A DNA stretch of 64,000 nt from Sinotaia quadrata (GCA_028829895.1 CM054179.1:49621391-49685390); one strand, 5' to 3'; counted from the first letter of the stretch, positions 1-12,383 are shown. Made by a program: numbers and translations. The notes: a model not told the origin generated them from the sequence alone.

Positions 1-268
1 CAGTCTTGCACAAGTCAAAATATTCGAAATGGTCTTGACATCACTTGAGCTAACTTAACACATTTAATCATTCAAGAAATAATATTAATTTTTGACGTTT
101 TGCATGCGTCGAAATATTCGCAGTGGTCTTGACGTCAACTGAGCAAACTTAACACATTTAATCATTCAAGAAATAATATTAATTTTTGATGTTTTGCATG
201 CGTCGAAATATTCGCAGTGGTCTTGACGTCAACTGAGCAAACTTTACACATTTAATCATTCAAGAAAC
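1..268. repeat. 94-bp tandem repeat, about 2.8 copies, cut by the window edge
   Basis: The string catttaatcattcaagaaa recurs at 61, 155 and 249, giving an exact 94-bp period. Two copies carry the palindrome TGACGTCA (130 and 224); the first copy has a diverged form. The array probably starts before the window. Confidence 0.9.
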
Positions 269-1505
269 AGTACCTAAACACCTAAAATGGGTCCAAGGGA
301 AATTTTGATATTGCATTGTAGCAATGACTGTCGACTGCTTCAAAAGAGATTACACTTCTCGTGTAGGCCAACGGAGTTCTTACTTACTTTATTTTTAAAC
401 GTAAAAAACAACAAAAACAACGAAATATTCAAGCATCACTTTGCAAATATCGCAGATTCATTGAAATGTCTTGTGTTTCTAGACTTTGTACATAATGCAC
501 GACCAGGGACATTTCTGTCGATTCCCTACACAACCTTGCAACATTAAAACTTTTCATCTTTTAATTTACAAGTGTACATCGTCTTGATATCGTTCCCATC
601 TCTGTCTCTCTCCTTTAGTTTCCAGTACATGGAATCGACAGATTTAAATTTAAACGCACCTATGCAAATATTTTCTAAGAGTAGTGCCTTTAATTATGAC
701 AGATTCGGTACACAGTTATTGATCACTCAGGTTTCATAAATTTTATTTGTAAGACTTGGCAATTAAAACATTAGGATCAGGAAATACGCATACCAGCACA
801 ACAAGAAGTCACCACAAGGGCAAACGAAATACGGTTGAACATAGAGTGTTATTTACATCTTTCTTTCCGTTGCTACCCGCTTTACCCAAAATATTTTGTT
901 CGCAGTAATTCCCACCATAAGTGAAGTTGCTCCCCTCCCCCAATTCCTGGTAAGTCTCAGATTAAGCATATGTTCCAATTTTCAAGTCGAGTGAGTCTTC
1001 TCTGGGAAAATCTTACAAGACCTTTTATTTTCTAAACATGTGGGATTCTGTAAAAATTCCAAACATACTGCTTCAATTAAATTATTGATAAATTATGTCT
1101 ATAAAATGTCGAATTATTATAAAAATCTTTTCTGCCAAATACTAAAATGTGCTTTTAAAATGTCTTTGAAGCAGATAGACGAAATCAAGCATCGACCATA
1201 AACTACAATTCTAAATCAAACAATGGAATTCAAGTATTATATTTTTGTTTAAAAGTACAAATTTCCTCTTTCATTTTGTCAAATAGAACACTGAATTTGT
1301 GTGACAGAAAGTGACTCAAGGAGACTGGAGCAATGTAAGATGATAATAATGTAGTGTTATAAATTTCAAAGGGGGAGCGATGAAAACTCTTAGTGTTACG
1401 ATGTATCATGCAATATTCGGGTCACGTATTATTAAGTTATAAAATCATGCCCAGGATGTGTATAAAGAAGTATCAAGTCATACCTGGAACAGCGTCAGGG
1501 AGTTT
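269..1505. other. Unique AT-rich sequence, no gene seen
   Basis: No tandem structure, RNA gene or recognisable coding segment is seen. The longest open frames have no family signature. Confidence 0.5.
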
Positions 1506-1510
1506 AATAT

Positions 1511-1690
1511 CATGCCTAGACATCGTGTTACGAACTTTTATATCATGCGTAGGCCAGGTGTTGCGAGATTTCATATCATGTGTAGGCCAGATGTTAAGAA
1601 ATTGTAAATCATGCGTAGACTAGGTGTTACGAAATTTATTGTCATCCATAGGCCAGGCGTTACGATATTTAATATTATGCGTAGGCCAAA
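1511..1690. repeat. 33-bp minisatellite, about 5 diverged copies
   Basis: Units begin with catgcgtaggccagg and are spaced about 33 bp; degenerate traces extend back to about 1450. Because 33 is a multiple of three, both strands show open frames that are repeat artefacts. Confidence 0.85.
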
Positions 1691-1892
1691 TTTCATGCCG
1701 TGACCTTGTGTCATGAAGCACCAGGTTATTTCCCGGGAACAGCGGTTTGACGAGCTGAAAGTCAGCAATTAATTGCAAAATGAACGCAATCATTAATTCT
1801 ATACATTTGAGGGACAAACACAGATAATATGAGATCTTTTTATTTCTAAACAAACACTTCTTTTTCTTGAATAAAATAATTTATTCATTGTA

Positions 1893-2012
<120 letters not shown>

Positions 2013-2081
2013 TCGCCAATGTTTACTGACTACGTTAAGTTTCACATTTCACGATGCACCTCGTGAAGCCATTTCATGACC

Positions 2082-2210
2082 TACACGAGATGGCAACTGA
2101 AAAGTGACCTACTTTGAAGCGAAAAATCAGTCACCTCTATTACATACACGAGATGTCAAGTTAAACTGAAAAGTGACCTACTTATAAGCGAAAGATCATT
2201 CACCTATCTT
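2082..2210. repeat. Two-copy direct repeat, about 63 bp
   Basis: The motifs tacacgagatg and gaaaagtgacctact occur twice in the same order with small indels. Confidence 0.75.
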
Positions 2211-2352
2211 ACACTGTTCTTGCAATGATAATTATATCTTGTAATGCAACTTGTCCGAGTCCCTGATGTAGTGCACTCAGACTACTGGCTACTAAGAGGT
2301 AGTCAGTGAAGACTGTAAAGTGTAAACAGTTAGCCAGTGAAAACAGAACAGA

Positions 2353-2458
2353 CAGTCTTCACTCTCTATCTGTTCACAGTCCTCACTATCTATCTGTTCT
2401 CCGTCTTCGCTGGCTACCTTGATAGTGAGGACTGTGAACAGATAGAGAGTGAAGACTG
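2353..2458. repeat. Perfect 38-bp inverted repeat with 30-nt spacer
   Basis: Positions 2353-2390 are the exact reverse complement of 2421-2458, with spacer 2391-2420. The right arm is also the first unit of the 48-bp tandem array that follows. A transcript would form a 38-bp hairpin. It most likely arose by inversion of a tandem-repeat unit. Confidence 0.95.
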
Positions 2459-2556
2459 AGAGCAGAAAGGCAGTGAGGACTGTGAACAGATAGAGAGTGA
2501 AGATTGAGAGCAGAAAGGCAGTGAGGACTGTGAACAGATAGACAGTGAAGAATAAA
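2421..2556. repeat. 48-bp minisatellite, about 2.8 copies
   Basis: The unit starts agtgaggactgtgaacagat and ends agcagaaaggc. Copies differ by single substitutions. Scrambled pieces of the same motif extend back to about 2300 and forward to about 2640. Confidence 0.9.
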
Positions 2557-2727
2557 AAGTAGCCAGCGATGATGGCTGTGGGCAGATAGTGAACAGTGAA
2601 GACTTAGAACAGGTACTCTGTGAAAACTTTGGAAAAGTGGAGTAAATGATCAGTTCTTGTACCTCTGAGAATAATCCTAGCTGCTGTGCTTTGAACGTAA
2701 TCTCTTTAAATGAAATAAATAAATGTA

Positions 2728-3677
2728 TGTGTGTGTATGTGTTTGGTTGTGTCCCTGTACGTGAGTGGACAAAATTTATGCACATAAGACAGTTAGCAAT
2801 GAGCTGAACTATACGAATATTATTTGATCTTTACTTATACATATGATATATATATATATATGCTAAACAGTATATTCAACCGATAAAAGTAGATAGCAAT
2901 GGCAATATTACAAATTACTAGAAAATACTTATTTTTAACGAAACCCTAAACATTAATATTAATTACATGGTGCACTGACACACGACGGTGACAGATCTAT
3001 GTTTGTGTAAATTTTCTTCAGCATCAAGTCTACAGTCTAGAAGACGAATGTCCCGAGCAGCAAGTCTGTGTCACCGTGACACTGTTGTCTGCTGTAAACC
3101 TTATCACTTTGCAGAACTTTAAGTTGTGTTGAGCTTGTTTTCCTTCATTTTTTTCTCTCTCTCGCTAACTTTGTATCTGACTTTCTTGCTCTGAAAAGCA
3201 GAAATCTTCAACATATGAAGAACTTAATACATTCGTTGACAATGTAAAATAATATTGATTCGGTTTGGGCTTTGTTGACTCTGTGTGATATATACTATAT
3301 TTTCACACAAGGCGTGCATATTTATAATGGATGAACATACTTCAGTACTGCTAACTAGACTACAGACTACATAACTGTAAGGTTGTAGGGATTTGCATTT
3401 AACGAACAAACTCTTTTGTCAAAGAGAATTGCTAACGTGTTTCGTGTTCGAGCAAAGTCTAAACTATCCAAAAATAGTAAAATAAACAACTAAAAACTAC
3501 TTATACAGGCAACAAAAATAAACAAAGATACAACAACCAGTCATCTGACCCACAGGACAATTACCTTGATGGAATTTCTCACTCGTATCGAATTCAAAAT
3601 AGCGAAGCCTCTCGACAGAAGTATAATGACGTCACATTTGGGCTCTTGATCACACTATTCAGCTACAGTGCCTCAAG
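2728..3677. repeat. Duplicated block, copy A (pairs with 28267-30058)
   Basis: From gtgtttggttgtgtccctg onward this block matches copy B with scattered substitutions and small indels up to about 3677. Long shared strings include the segment after 2930 and the segment around 3020-3130. Copy A has one 71-bp segment (3333-3403) where copy B has about twelve tandem units. Both copies begin next to a TG-rich tract. The block has no coding capacity that I recognise. It is probably a non-autonomous interspersed repeat, or else a local duplication. Confidence 0.92.
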
Positions 3678-3751
3678 CTGTTGTGTTTTGAACGTAGTGA
3701 AGGTATTTATTTCACAAGACAAAGGTGTAGTAGGCCTGACAAACGAGACTA

Positions 3752-4021
3752 ATACTAGCCCAATGGACAAGGAAGTGAACACACAAAGCTTTGACCTTAG
3801 AAACATTCTAACAATAGTCCAATGGACAAGGAAGTGAACACACAAAGCTTTACCTAGTATCACCTGTGACCTGAGAAACAGTCTAACAATAGTCTAATGA
3901 ACAAGGAAGTGAACACACAAAGCTTTACCTAGTATCACCTGTGACCTGAGAAACAGTCTAACAATAGTCCAATGAACAAGGAAGTGAATACACAAAAGTT
4001 TACGTAGTATCACCTGTGACC
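3752..4021. repeat. 75-bp tandem repeat, about 3.6 copies
   Basis: The motif caaggaagtgaacacacaaa recurs. The preceding anchor falls at 3761, 3820, 3895 and 3970, so the first unit is 59 bp (it lacks 16 bp) and the rest are 75 bp. The array directly follows duplicated copy A. Confidence 0.9.
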
Positions 4022-4963
4022 AAAAAGGGTTAATATTGTTTATTCGTTTCAGCTCAAGTATGTTGTTCTAGAAAATCAGGTGTTGCCTTTCGAATAATAT
4101 ATTGTTTTATTTTATTTTCTCAAATAGCATTAAGTTGTCGTTATTGAAATATTCCTAGTACCAACATTCTGTATGTTTGTAATTGTTTGTTAATGTGCAG
4201 ATTTGTATGTGTGTAAATATAGTTATTATGTATTTTAAAGTATGACTCAATTGACGCTGTTACCAGGACTTCAATTTAAATCAGATTGGTTGTGAACACT
4301 CACAAATGCCACAATTCAATGTGAACATCCTCTTCATATTTATTACTTAGCAGTTAAGTCTTGGGTCTTTGAACGAAAGTTTATTTTGTACTTTAAAGCA
4401 TAAGAAAAGAAATAAACAAGTATCATATATGTGTGTGTTGTTATTTCTTTAAATCTGAATGTCTTTCTGGAACTTCTGTTAGAAATAAGCACGAGTCGTT
4501 ACAATTCCCCCACGTAATATTACTGACTATTGCTGGCATCAGTTGTCTTACATGTCACAATATATATATAAACAGTTTAAAAAAAAAAAAAACCACTAAA
4601 CAATTCAAAAGTTTTAACCTCTAGAGGCCCTACCGTTCAGAAGCAGACCTAACACAAAGCGTTGAAAGTCTGGAATTGCATTCAAAGTGAGAAACAGAAC
4701 AAATTGCAAGGTCTCAAAATGAAATGAAAATAGAAGCACACGTAAAAATAAAATAGGAACCCGAATTATGGAATAAAGAAACTTTTTTTTAAAGAAACCC
4801 TAGCAGGAAAGATTGCGGTAGTTACACAATCCCTCAAATAATTGGAATTGCATGAGGTAAAGTAGAAAACATAATTATCAAACGATCAACTGACTGCAAG
4901 AACGAAAGTGCTCCCAGGTTGCCTGGTTCACTTTCAACTCCACTTCTAGCCCGTGTTCACAGA
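4022..4963. other. Unique AT-rich sequence, no gene seen
   Basis: Only short A runs (about 4579) and a short AT tract near 4560 were noticed. Confidence 0.5.
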
Positions 4964-5105
4964 CACCACTGGCCAGTAGAAACCATGCCAAACGTGACAT
5001 CGTGACACGTCCGTAGCATAGTGCATGACACTATACACCACTGGCCAGTAGAAACAATGCCAAACGTCAAATCGTGACACAATCGTAACGCAGTGCACAC
5101 TTATA
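4964..5105. repeat. 72-bp direct repeat, two copies
   Basis: The motif ccactggccagtagaaac begins at 4966 and 5038, followed by similar sequence in both copies. Confidence 0.85.
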
Positions 5106-7248
5106 TGCGTCACATTACACACCACTGCATGCGGCAGCGTGCCATTGCGGCAGTATCCAGCTGGAGGCAGAAGACTCTCACAGACGTACAAAGAAAACAA
5201 TACAGCATTGAGCAAAATAACAAGGGCCTGACTGTTGCCTCTTCCTTTCTTCCCCTACTGTTGCCTTTTGCCTGACATGAGTACATAACGGTCACATGTT
5301 CTGGAGTTTTAGCTTTGTTCTGCGTGCACGCGCATGTGCTTGTGCATGCGTGTGCATGTGTTTACAAAGGAAAAGGACAAATCTTATCAAAATAGGATGA
5401 TCCCAGCAATGTCGGGAGGAGTAACTGAACCAAACATCAAGTTTGCCCTCCCCCTATTTATGTCGGTCGTCTTCTCTGTTTTAAATCTGTTGTTCCGTAC
5501 CTCCTGGTGGTAGAAGATATTTCTTGAAGAAACAGGTACGGGGACAGAGCACGCGGAGGGCTGTATAAATTCGGTTAGCTCAAGAACAATCTGCTCAGGC
5601 TCTGCGGAGATTTATTGCAAACCTGGAAGAATGAATGTAAACATCTGTCGTGAGAGGCGAGTTCTTTAATATCGAAGGAACAAACAGTCATCAGATAGTC
5701 TTGCAACCCTGCCCTCATCAGCATTCTCCCACCGCCTCTCGTTTCTTTCCGTTAGCTAGAATATTACAACAACAAAACCAACAAAAAAAAAACAAAAAAA
5801 AAAACACGAAACAATTTTGTGAGGAAAAAAATTACATAAAACTGTACTATTTCAAAATTATTACCCTAACTAAATAAACAATAGTGTCAGCCCCTTCACG
5901 ATTTATTTATTTGCTCATTCTCCCACCTTCGTTGGAGATGAATCCACGCCAGTCACACACACACACACAAACAAACAAAGGATAAATCCCTATAAGGAAA
6001 GAAATAGCTTAAGCTTGTTTCCCTTCTTCTATCCTTTGTCACTTGTTTTAATTTTTGGTTTCATTGCGTCATCTGCAATAGCAGATACAAGTGAGAGAAA
6101 AATAAATAGAATTGCTTTTATGAGTAACTGTTCCAACGGAGACGGGGTGGCCGGGTTTATATAGAGCTCGACTCGACAAAGCGTTAGTACAACAAGCGAG
6201 CCCATGGACAACTTGAAGGTGTAAAGGTTGTGATATTTTGCTGCACCCCTACCCACCCCTCACCTTACAAAACTGCACATGTGCAATGCTTAGAACGGGG
6301 GAGGGGGGACCGCAAGGAGGAGGACAGCGTGTGCGTCAGTCTGGGTAGTTTTGGCATGGAGGTGACTGGGATGAGATTCTGCAGGGGGGTGGGTGTTCGA
6401 TGTTTGGCTCACAATGCGGTGTACGTTACCACTTGACATTTCCAGTCCTCTTGCCTCTTCATGCAGTTGTGAAGAAAACATAAATGAAACCTCTAAGACG
6501 ATGTCGATCAACCTAATACACTCCCCACCCCTTCTCAGCAAGATAAAAGAATGGTTAGAGCCGGATACTACACATGGCTATATTACTATTTACGCTTAAA
6601 TACTCACTCCGAGAGAGCAATGGAATAGATCATAAGAATCTTTTAAAGAGAGAGAGAAAGAAAATATATTTAATTTATTTAATCCTCTGAAATAATGGCG
6701 AAATAGCAAAAGTGCTCCTTAACTTCTTGTTAGCGCAAAATGACTGCTTCTCAAATAGAACTCATCGCCGAGTCTTGTATCAGTAAACTGAAACCTACTC
6801 ACGCACTGTATTACTGCAGAGACGGCAGCGCCACTTTGCCGCGTTTTTCACAACACCTACTCGAGATTGGTACTACAAGAGACGAGATGAAATCGTTCAG
6901 TTATTCGCCCTTGCATACTGTCATCTGGTACTAAGTGGAAATCAGTGCTGGGAAAGTTGAAAACAATTGCAGGGATATGCAAAATGTTCTATTGCGTTCA
7001 CTTACTTTGGCAGAAGGCAGAAGACTTTTAAAGTGATCACAAATACTTGTGGAAGAGAATGGTGAATCCGGAATTTGGGAAAATCGATTTATCGAGTAGT
7101 CTGCCATATTATAAAAAGTAGGAATGCAGGCTTCGCTATTTAAAGCCAAGGTATATGTAATATAATGTACAAGTGGACATGCCACTTATACTTAGTAATA
7201 TGTTATGTATTTTTGACGTAGAAGTTAATTGTGTTAATAAATTAAATG
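5106..7248. other. Mostly unique sequence with weak coding traces only
   Basis: Apart from short A-rich and CA tracts (about 5780-5800 and 5956-5968), no repeat family is evident. An ATG frame at 6740-6934 has ordinary composition but no recognised domain. A minus-strand segment near 6395-6510 faintly resembles a transposase helix-turn-helix and is described as a finding. Confidence 0.4.
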
Positions 7249-7294
7249 CTATCTATCTATCTATCTATCTACCTACCTACCTATCTATCTATCT
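7249..7294. repeat. (ATCT)n microsatellite with (ACCT) interruption
   Basis: Tandem atct units with a central block of three acct units. Confidence 0.95.
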
Positions 7295-7520
7295 AAATAT
7301 CAGATAAATAGATACAGAAGTAGGTAAGAGATGTCAGTAAACGCGAACACAGTATAAAATGTTTTGGAAAAAAAAATGAAAAGAGGATTCATCGGTTTTG
7401 ACTGATTGGTTCAAATCAAAGTTAATGAAAAATTAACGTGTCAAAGCGCGACAACTGCTGTGCACAGAATATTGAACAAGAGCTTAATGGAGACCTCCAA
7501 CATGAATTATCACCTATGGT

Positions 7521-7642
7521 ATGTGTGTGTGTGTGTGTGTGTATGTGTGTGTCTATGTGTGTGTGTGTGTCTATGTATGTGCGTGTCTATGTGTGTGTGT
7601 GTGTGTGTGCGCGTATCTATGTGCTGCATGGTATGCACATGT

Positions 7643-7693
<51 letters not shown>

Positions 7694-7742
7694 CGCGCGT
7701 GTCTATGTGCTGCATGGTATGCACATGTTAGTGTGTGTGTGT
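7521..7742. repeat. Compound (TG)n tract with duplicated spacer
   Basis: TG runs are interrupted by ctatg and gcgcg pieces. A spacer containing atgtgctgcatggtatgcac occurs twice, so a block of microsatellite plus spacer was duplicated. Confidence 0.95.
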
Positions 7743-8240
7743 CCAAATAGATATATCTCAATATCGCTAGTATTGTCCTATTACCAACTTTTGACATCAT
7801 CAACATTTAAAAAAATGAAGAAAGAAAAGTGTTTTCCTAAGAGTTAGTGAGTTAGTTAATAGAATGTCGAGAAGTTTCCCTCTCCCCCTAAACTCCTGTC
7901 ACTGTCAGCAGTGGATAGTTTCTGTGCTAGGCAGTTCTTTTCCGGTGAGTGACCTTTCTGTATTGACAATATTTACAGGTAATGATAAATTGGTAGTCTT
8001 CGCCTTGACATATTATATCTCTCTCCCTCCTTCCCTCCCCTAGAAAGGTTTGGAGCACATACCCTTGGTAAACACGGCCAGTTGAATGCTATTGGATGGG
8101 TCAGCGCATGTTAAGACTAGTGAGTAGTGATAATAAATATTACATGCATACAGTGAGCTCTCTGTTTACGCAATGTATGTATTCCCAGACCTTCACAGAA
8201 GCGAAAGTTAAATAATGGAGCAGGATTTTCCAAACGAAAT

Positions 8241-8251
8241 ACACACAGACA

Positions 8252-8323
<72 letters not shown>

Positions 8324-8324
8324 C
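8241..8324. repeat. (CA)n-(CGCA)n compound microsatellite
   Basis: CA units pass directly into about ten perfect CGCA units. The alternating purine-pyrimidine sequence is CpG-rich in an otherwise AT-rich region. Confidence 0.97.
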
Positions 8325-9590
8325 ATGGGATATCACAATGTTGAAACCCAGAAGCACTTAAATTGACTTCCGTTCAGCACAACAACAACGACAGGATTTA
8401 AAACGGAGAAATCTTAATCTTGTTTCACTCTCAGGTCTACCTCTTGGATATCTCGAGTCATGTAGCTTCAAGTCTGGCTTGCAATTATTTTTTTTTTAAA
8501 TCTTAAATGTTAGGTCGCATAAAATTTGAATTCGCCTATATAAAACTAGCATGTACAGAGAACTCACTTATTTCTATTGGACATAAACAGAAAGGCTGCA
8601 ACTGCTTCAGTTCTCCTGATCTGAGGTAAATGATGTACTTTGAACTTTATCATTGCTTCAATTTTAAACTATTGTTTAACTTGCAAGAAGGCTTAACTTG
8701 TGTATACAATTAGTTTGTAAAGTGTTTCCACTTGCTCACATATTACATTAATGTATGGTCCTTCATTACAATATGTTTCGCTGTTCTGTCTACTACCATA
8801 ACTGCTTTCTGTTGGGCATTATTCCTGATATTTACTAGTATTTTTCTTATGTTCATTTGTTATTTATTATTATCTGTGTTAAGTTCAGTTACTTGTCTAC
8901 ACTCAGCAAATTTTTATTATTATTTGTGTTTAGTACAGTTACCTGTCTACACGTGTCGAGGCGTGACTAAGTGTCAATTGGGGGCGAGCCTGTATCAGTC
9001 TATCGATCTGCCTGGTTAGACCAATACGTTACGTGTTTGAGCTACAGGTTTGAGTGCGGCACACGTCACCAACATTTTCAGTCGTATTCATCCATACATA
9101 TAAACATTACACTAACATATTTGTGTCGGACTTTGGACATATCCCTCCACTTCTGATGCCAATTCACCTATCAAGCCGGGTGGGGGATGGGGGGGGGGGC
9201 AAGAGAGAGAAAGAGGGAGTTGAGCCATGCTCAGATGAGCTCCGCTGAAGCATGCTTTCCTTATTTACGTCTGTGAGTCATCAGCGCCTAATCGAATTCA
9301 ACAGCTGACCGTCTGCATCCTAGCCCGTCAGTCCAAGAAAGGGCCAAGGACAAGACAGCTAGGAGTAAATTAAGTCACCTCGTCAAATTGTCCTAAAGTG
9401 AATGACACTCTAGGCAAGTCAGCGACAGGGCGGGTGGCGGTCAAGAGCACATAACTGTAATCATTTTACGAACCTAATTCCAGAGCACGTACATCTGTGA
9501 TATTAAATCAGCGGCTAGACCAGGCCAGTAGCAAAACCTTCCTCTGCTTTTTCTTACTACTAAGACCAATATGTGTGACGAATGGCCTGT
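8325..9590. other. Mostly unique sequence; small two-copy repeat and G run
   Basis: A 50-bp direct repeat lies at 8864-8962 (ttattattat, tgtgtt, cagttac and gtctacac shared). A G-rich run sits near 9180-9200. No gene is recognised. Confidence 0.5.
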
Positions 9591-10089
9591 CTGATGTATA
9601 AATGCACTGTCCCTTTGATGTATAAACAAATTGTCCCTTTTTATGTATTATCGCACTAATCTTTTGATGTATAAATGCACTGTCCCTTTGATGTATAAAC
9701 GCACTTTCCCTTTGATGTATAAATGCACTCTCCCTTTCATGTATAAATGCACTCTCCCTTTCATGTATAAATGCACTGTCCCTTTGATGTATAAACGCAC
9801 TTTCCCTTTGATGTATAAATGCACTCTCCCTTTCATGTATAAATGCACTGTCCCTTTGATGTATAAATGCACTGTCCCTTTGATGTATAAATAAACTGTC
9901 CCTTTGAAGCATAAATGCGCAATCCTTTGATGTATAAATGCACTGTCCTTTTGATGTATAAATAAACTGTCCCTTTGAAGCATAAATGCGCAATCCTTTG
10001 ATGTATAAATGTACTGTCCCTTTGATGTATAAATGTATTGTCCCTTTGATATATAAATAAACTGTCCCTTTGGTGTATAAGTAAACTGA
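9591..10089. repeat. 24-bp minisatellite, about 20 copies
   Basis: The unit is built on cctttgatgtataaatgcac plus tgtc. Variants (gaagcataaatgcgcaatc) recur as a larger block at about 9890-9950 and 9960-10010, showing block duplication. Both strands stay open through the array because 24 is a multiple of three. There is no sign of a real gene around it. Confidence 0.95.
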
Positions 10090-11945
10090 CCAGCGCTTAA
10101 CAAAATCGCTGATATAAATTGATAAGTGTTTGACTACATATAAACCTTCGATGTTTAAATAAAGCAATTTCTAAAATATATCTTTGCGAATTAAGAGTTT
10201 TTCATGTATTCGATTTGCTTTTTGTTTTTACGTGTGCACTCAGTTGTAAACGTGTAGCCCTCTCTCAGTCACGCAAGTCTAAACAGTAAGCGATATTTCA
10301 TTTCAGTGCAGCCTAGCGCACACGTGTTTGCTAAACGACTGATTTCTTCGGCCAGCGACATCTGGCGGTGGCAGAATCAAACGCACGAGAAATAAACGTT
10401 ATATCAACGACTGTAATGATGAAACTTAGGCCTGGTCAATTATTGTTTACGGTTACGATGATATCACTGGTTGCTTTTAAAAGTTAAAATTAAATCACAT
10501 TCGTTAAAAATGTTGCATGAAAAATTACACTGAAAAATAAAGCTGCTTTGAAGAAACTCACCTCAATTAGTCGTTTGTTTGAAAAACTATATGAAAGATG
10601 ATCAGCTCTGCCGGAGACTATTTGCTGGTGTGTGAAGTATTAATAAGCTTGAATTAAAGATACGTAATATAGCTCAAAGCGATCCTGCGATAGTGAATTA
10701 AATATTCAAACGACGTGAAGATATATTCAAGTATGCACTTAAAAGTTGATACGTACATTAAAGCTGCTAAAATTGTATGCACTTTACATTAAAGCTGCTA
10801 AAATTGTATGCACTTTACATTAAATCTGCTAAAACTGTATGCAGTCTAAATTAAAGACGGGGAAAATGTTAAGAGTCATTTTGTTGCCCTTTCCTGACTG
10901 TCTCAGGAATTTTAAAATTAATAACTATTTTTTAAAAAAAATAATGGTATTGAACTATTTTATAACAACGGTATAAATTCTGAAATATGATATTTGAAAA
11001 TTCTGTCAGAAAGATCGTATATTATTTTGTTTCTCTAGGGAAGAAGTGACTGGTACAAGAACGCATAATTAGATTCTCACCTGTCCTACTGTCAACAGTA
11101 CGAAGATAGACACACTTTAAAGGTTTCCCCTAATTTTCCCTTTGATAATGACTCATCAAAAAGAGCTTGCCTATTTTTTTTCGCACTCAAGATACCTTCG
11201 TGCCTTGTGTTTACCTGAGATATACTTCACTTCGATCGCTTGCACAGATACTATCGCCGCGCGATGCTCGCAACAGATAACCTAACAAGCGAAGGGAAGT
11301 AAGTCTTACCAGTCCCAAGACGCGTAAGGTAAAAACTCGTGAAGCTCTACAAGGCTCGCTAAGACTACTTGTCAAAACATATTTTTGTGCCAAAGCTACT
11401 ATGGATAAGCCAGGCGCCAGCTCCCTCCAGCACAACTTTGGCCGATACCAGCCAATCACGAAAAACAGATGGGAATGCTGGATAGGAAAAAAACATATAT
11501 ATCTGGTTTACCCTGCGATGCAAACAAAAACCATGCACATAATGACCACCCCACCCCATTTAGACTACTAAGCATGTTTCAAAGCAGTGTTTTCATTCAA
11601 AACTGAATTTCCAGTAAGGAACCACCCCCACTATCACCCCGGAATTAAAGAGAATTGGGAGAGAAGGCAAGTGACTGGGCATGTTTGTTTTTGTTTTTGT
11701 TTGAAAAATAACTTCCATGAGTGGATTTTGTTTCATTGCTATGGAAATTATAGTTCTGACACAAAACATACGCTGACCCACAACATTTATTTTCTAGCGT
11801 AATCATTCGTTTTCAGCAAGTCGTGACGTCACAAACACACATACAGCAGGTTCTGGTGAATTAGTATACTCATCAATTTGCACACGCACTTTAAAAAAAA
11901 ACAAACTGTGATGAAGTAAAAAAAAAAATTAGTAAAATAAACGTG
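10090..11945. other. Unique sequence with a small 31-bp repeat
   Basis: A 31-bp repeat (acattaaagctgctaaaatt) occurs three times at 10755-10858. A relatively GC-rich unique stretch lies at 11160-11560. TGACGTCA occurs at 11824. No coding exon is recognised. Confidence 0.5.
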
Positions 11946-11949
11946 ATCA

Positions 11950-12155
11950 AAACGAGATTGGCGGTAGCGCAAATGGGCAGGTCATTCGCTGCTCAGTGGC
12001 TACTCAGGTTCGATCCTGATTAGAGTACAAAAACGTTCGGTTCATTTGTAACCGTTTCCCAAGCTCAAAATAGTGTCGTATGTAAAGTCTGTCAGATAGG
12101 ACGATAAACTGGATAACGTGTGTAGCAGCCGTACTAAAATAAAATTTAAAAAATA
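11950..12155 (+). mobile_element. tRNA-derived SINE-like element, diverged
   Basis: A box-like tagcgcaaatgg (11965-11976) and B box ggttcgatcctg (12007-12018) are spaced as in a tRNA-type RNA polymerase III promoter. Downstream, 12083-12126 (ataggacgataaact, then aacgtgtgtagcag) resembles the conserved 3' domain remembered from Deu-type SINEs (gacgttaaa...cccgtgt). The tail is A-rich (ending about 12155). The tRNA part does not fold into a convincing intact tRNA, so I call it a SINE and not a tRNA gene. Confidence 0.6.
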
Positions 12156-12256
12156 AAAATGTCCTTGTATGCAGTTACAAGTCGTAGAGAAGTAATCCGC
12201 TGGCCTCCGCCCGAGAAGGTTCTTCCTGAAAAGCAACTAGCCTCTAATTCAACTTT

Positions 12257-12383
12257 CACAACTTCTCTCTATGCACCCATCACACTAACGCTATATCTCA
12301 CAACTTCTCTCTATGAACCCATCACACTAACGCTATATCTCACAACTTCTCTCTATGCACCCATCACACTAACACTATATCTC
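12257..12383. repeat. 42-bp minisatellite, 3 copies
   Basis: The unit begins cacaacttctctctatgcac. Copies differ at one or two positions, so the array is recent. Confidence 0.95.

Noticed and set aside
6740..6934. ATG-initiated 64-codon frame of ordinary composition
   Set aside because: No recognised domain, splice context or homologue known to me, and the length is expected by chance.
9508..10167. 219-residue minus-strand open frame with repeated GTVHLYIK-type peptide
   Set aside because: It is the 24-bp minisatellite read in frame. Other frames are open for the same reason, there is no start context or domain, and unit variants ignore codon positions.
11950..12025. Functional tRNA gene
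   Set aside because: A and B boxes are present but I could not form a proper acceptor stem and anticodon arm, and SINE-like sequence follows.
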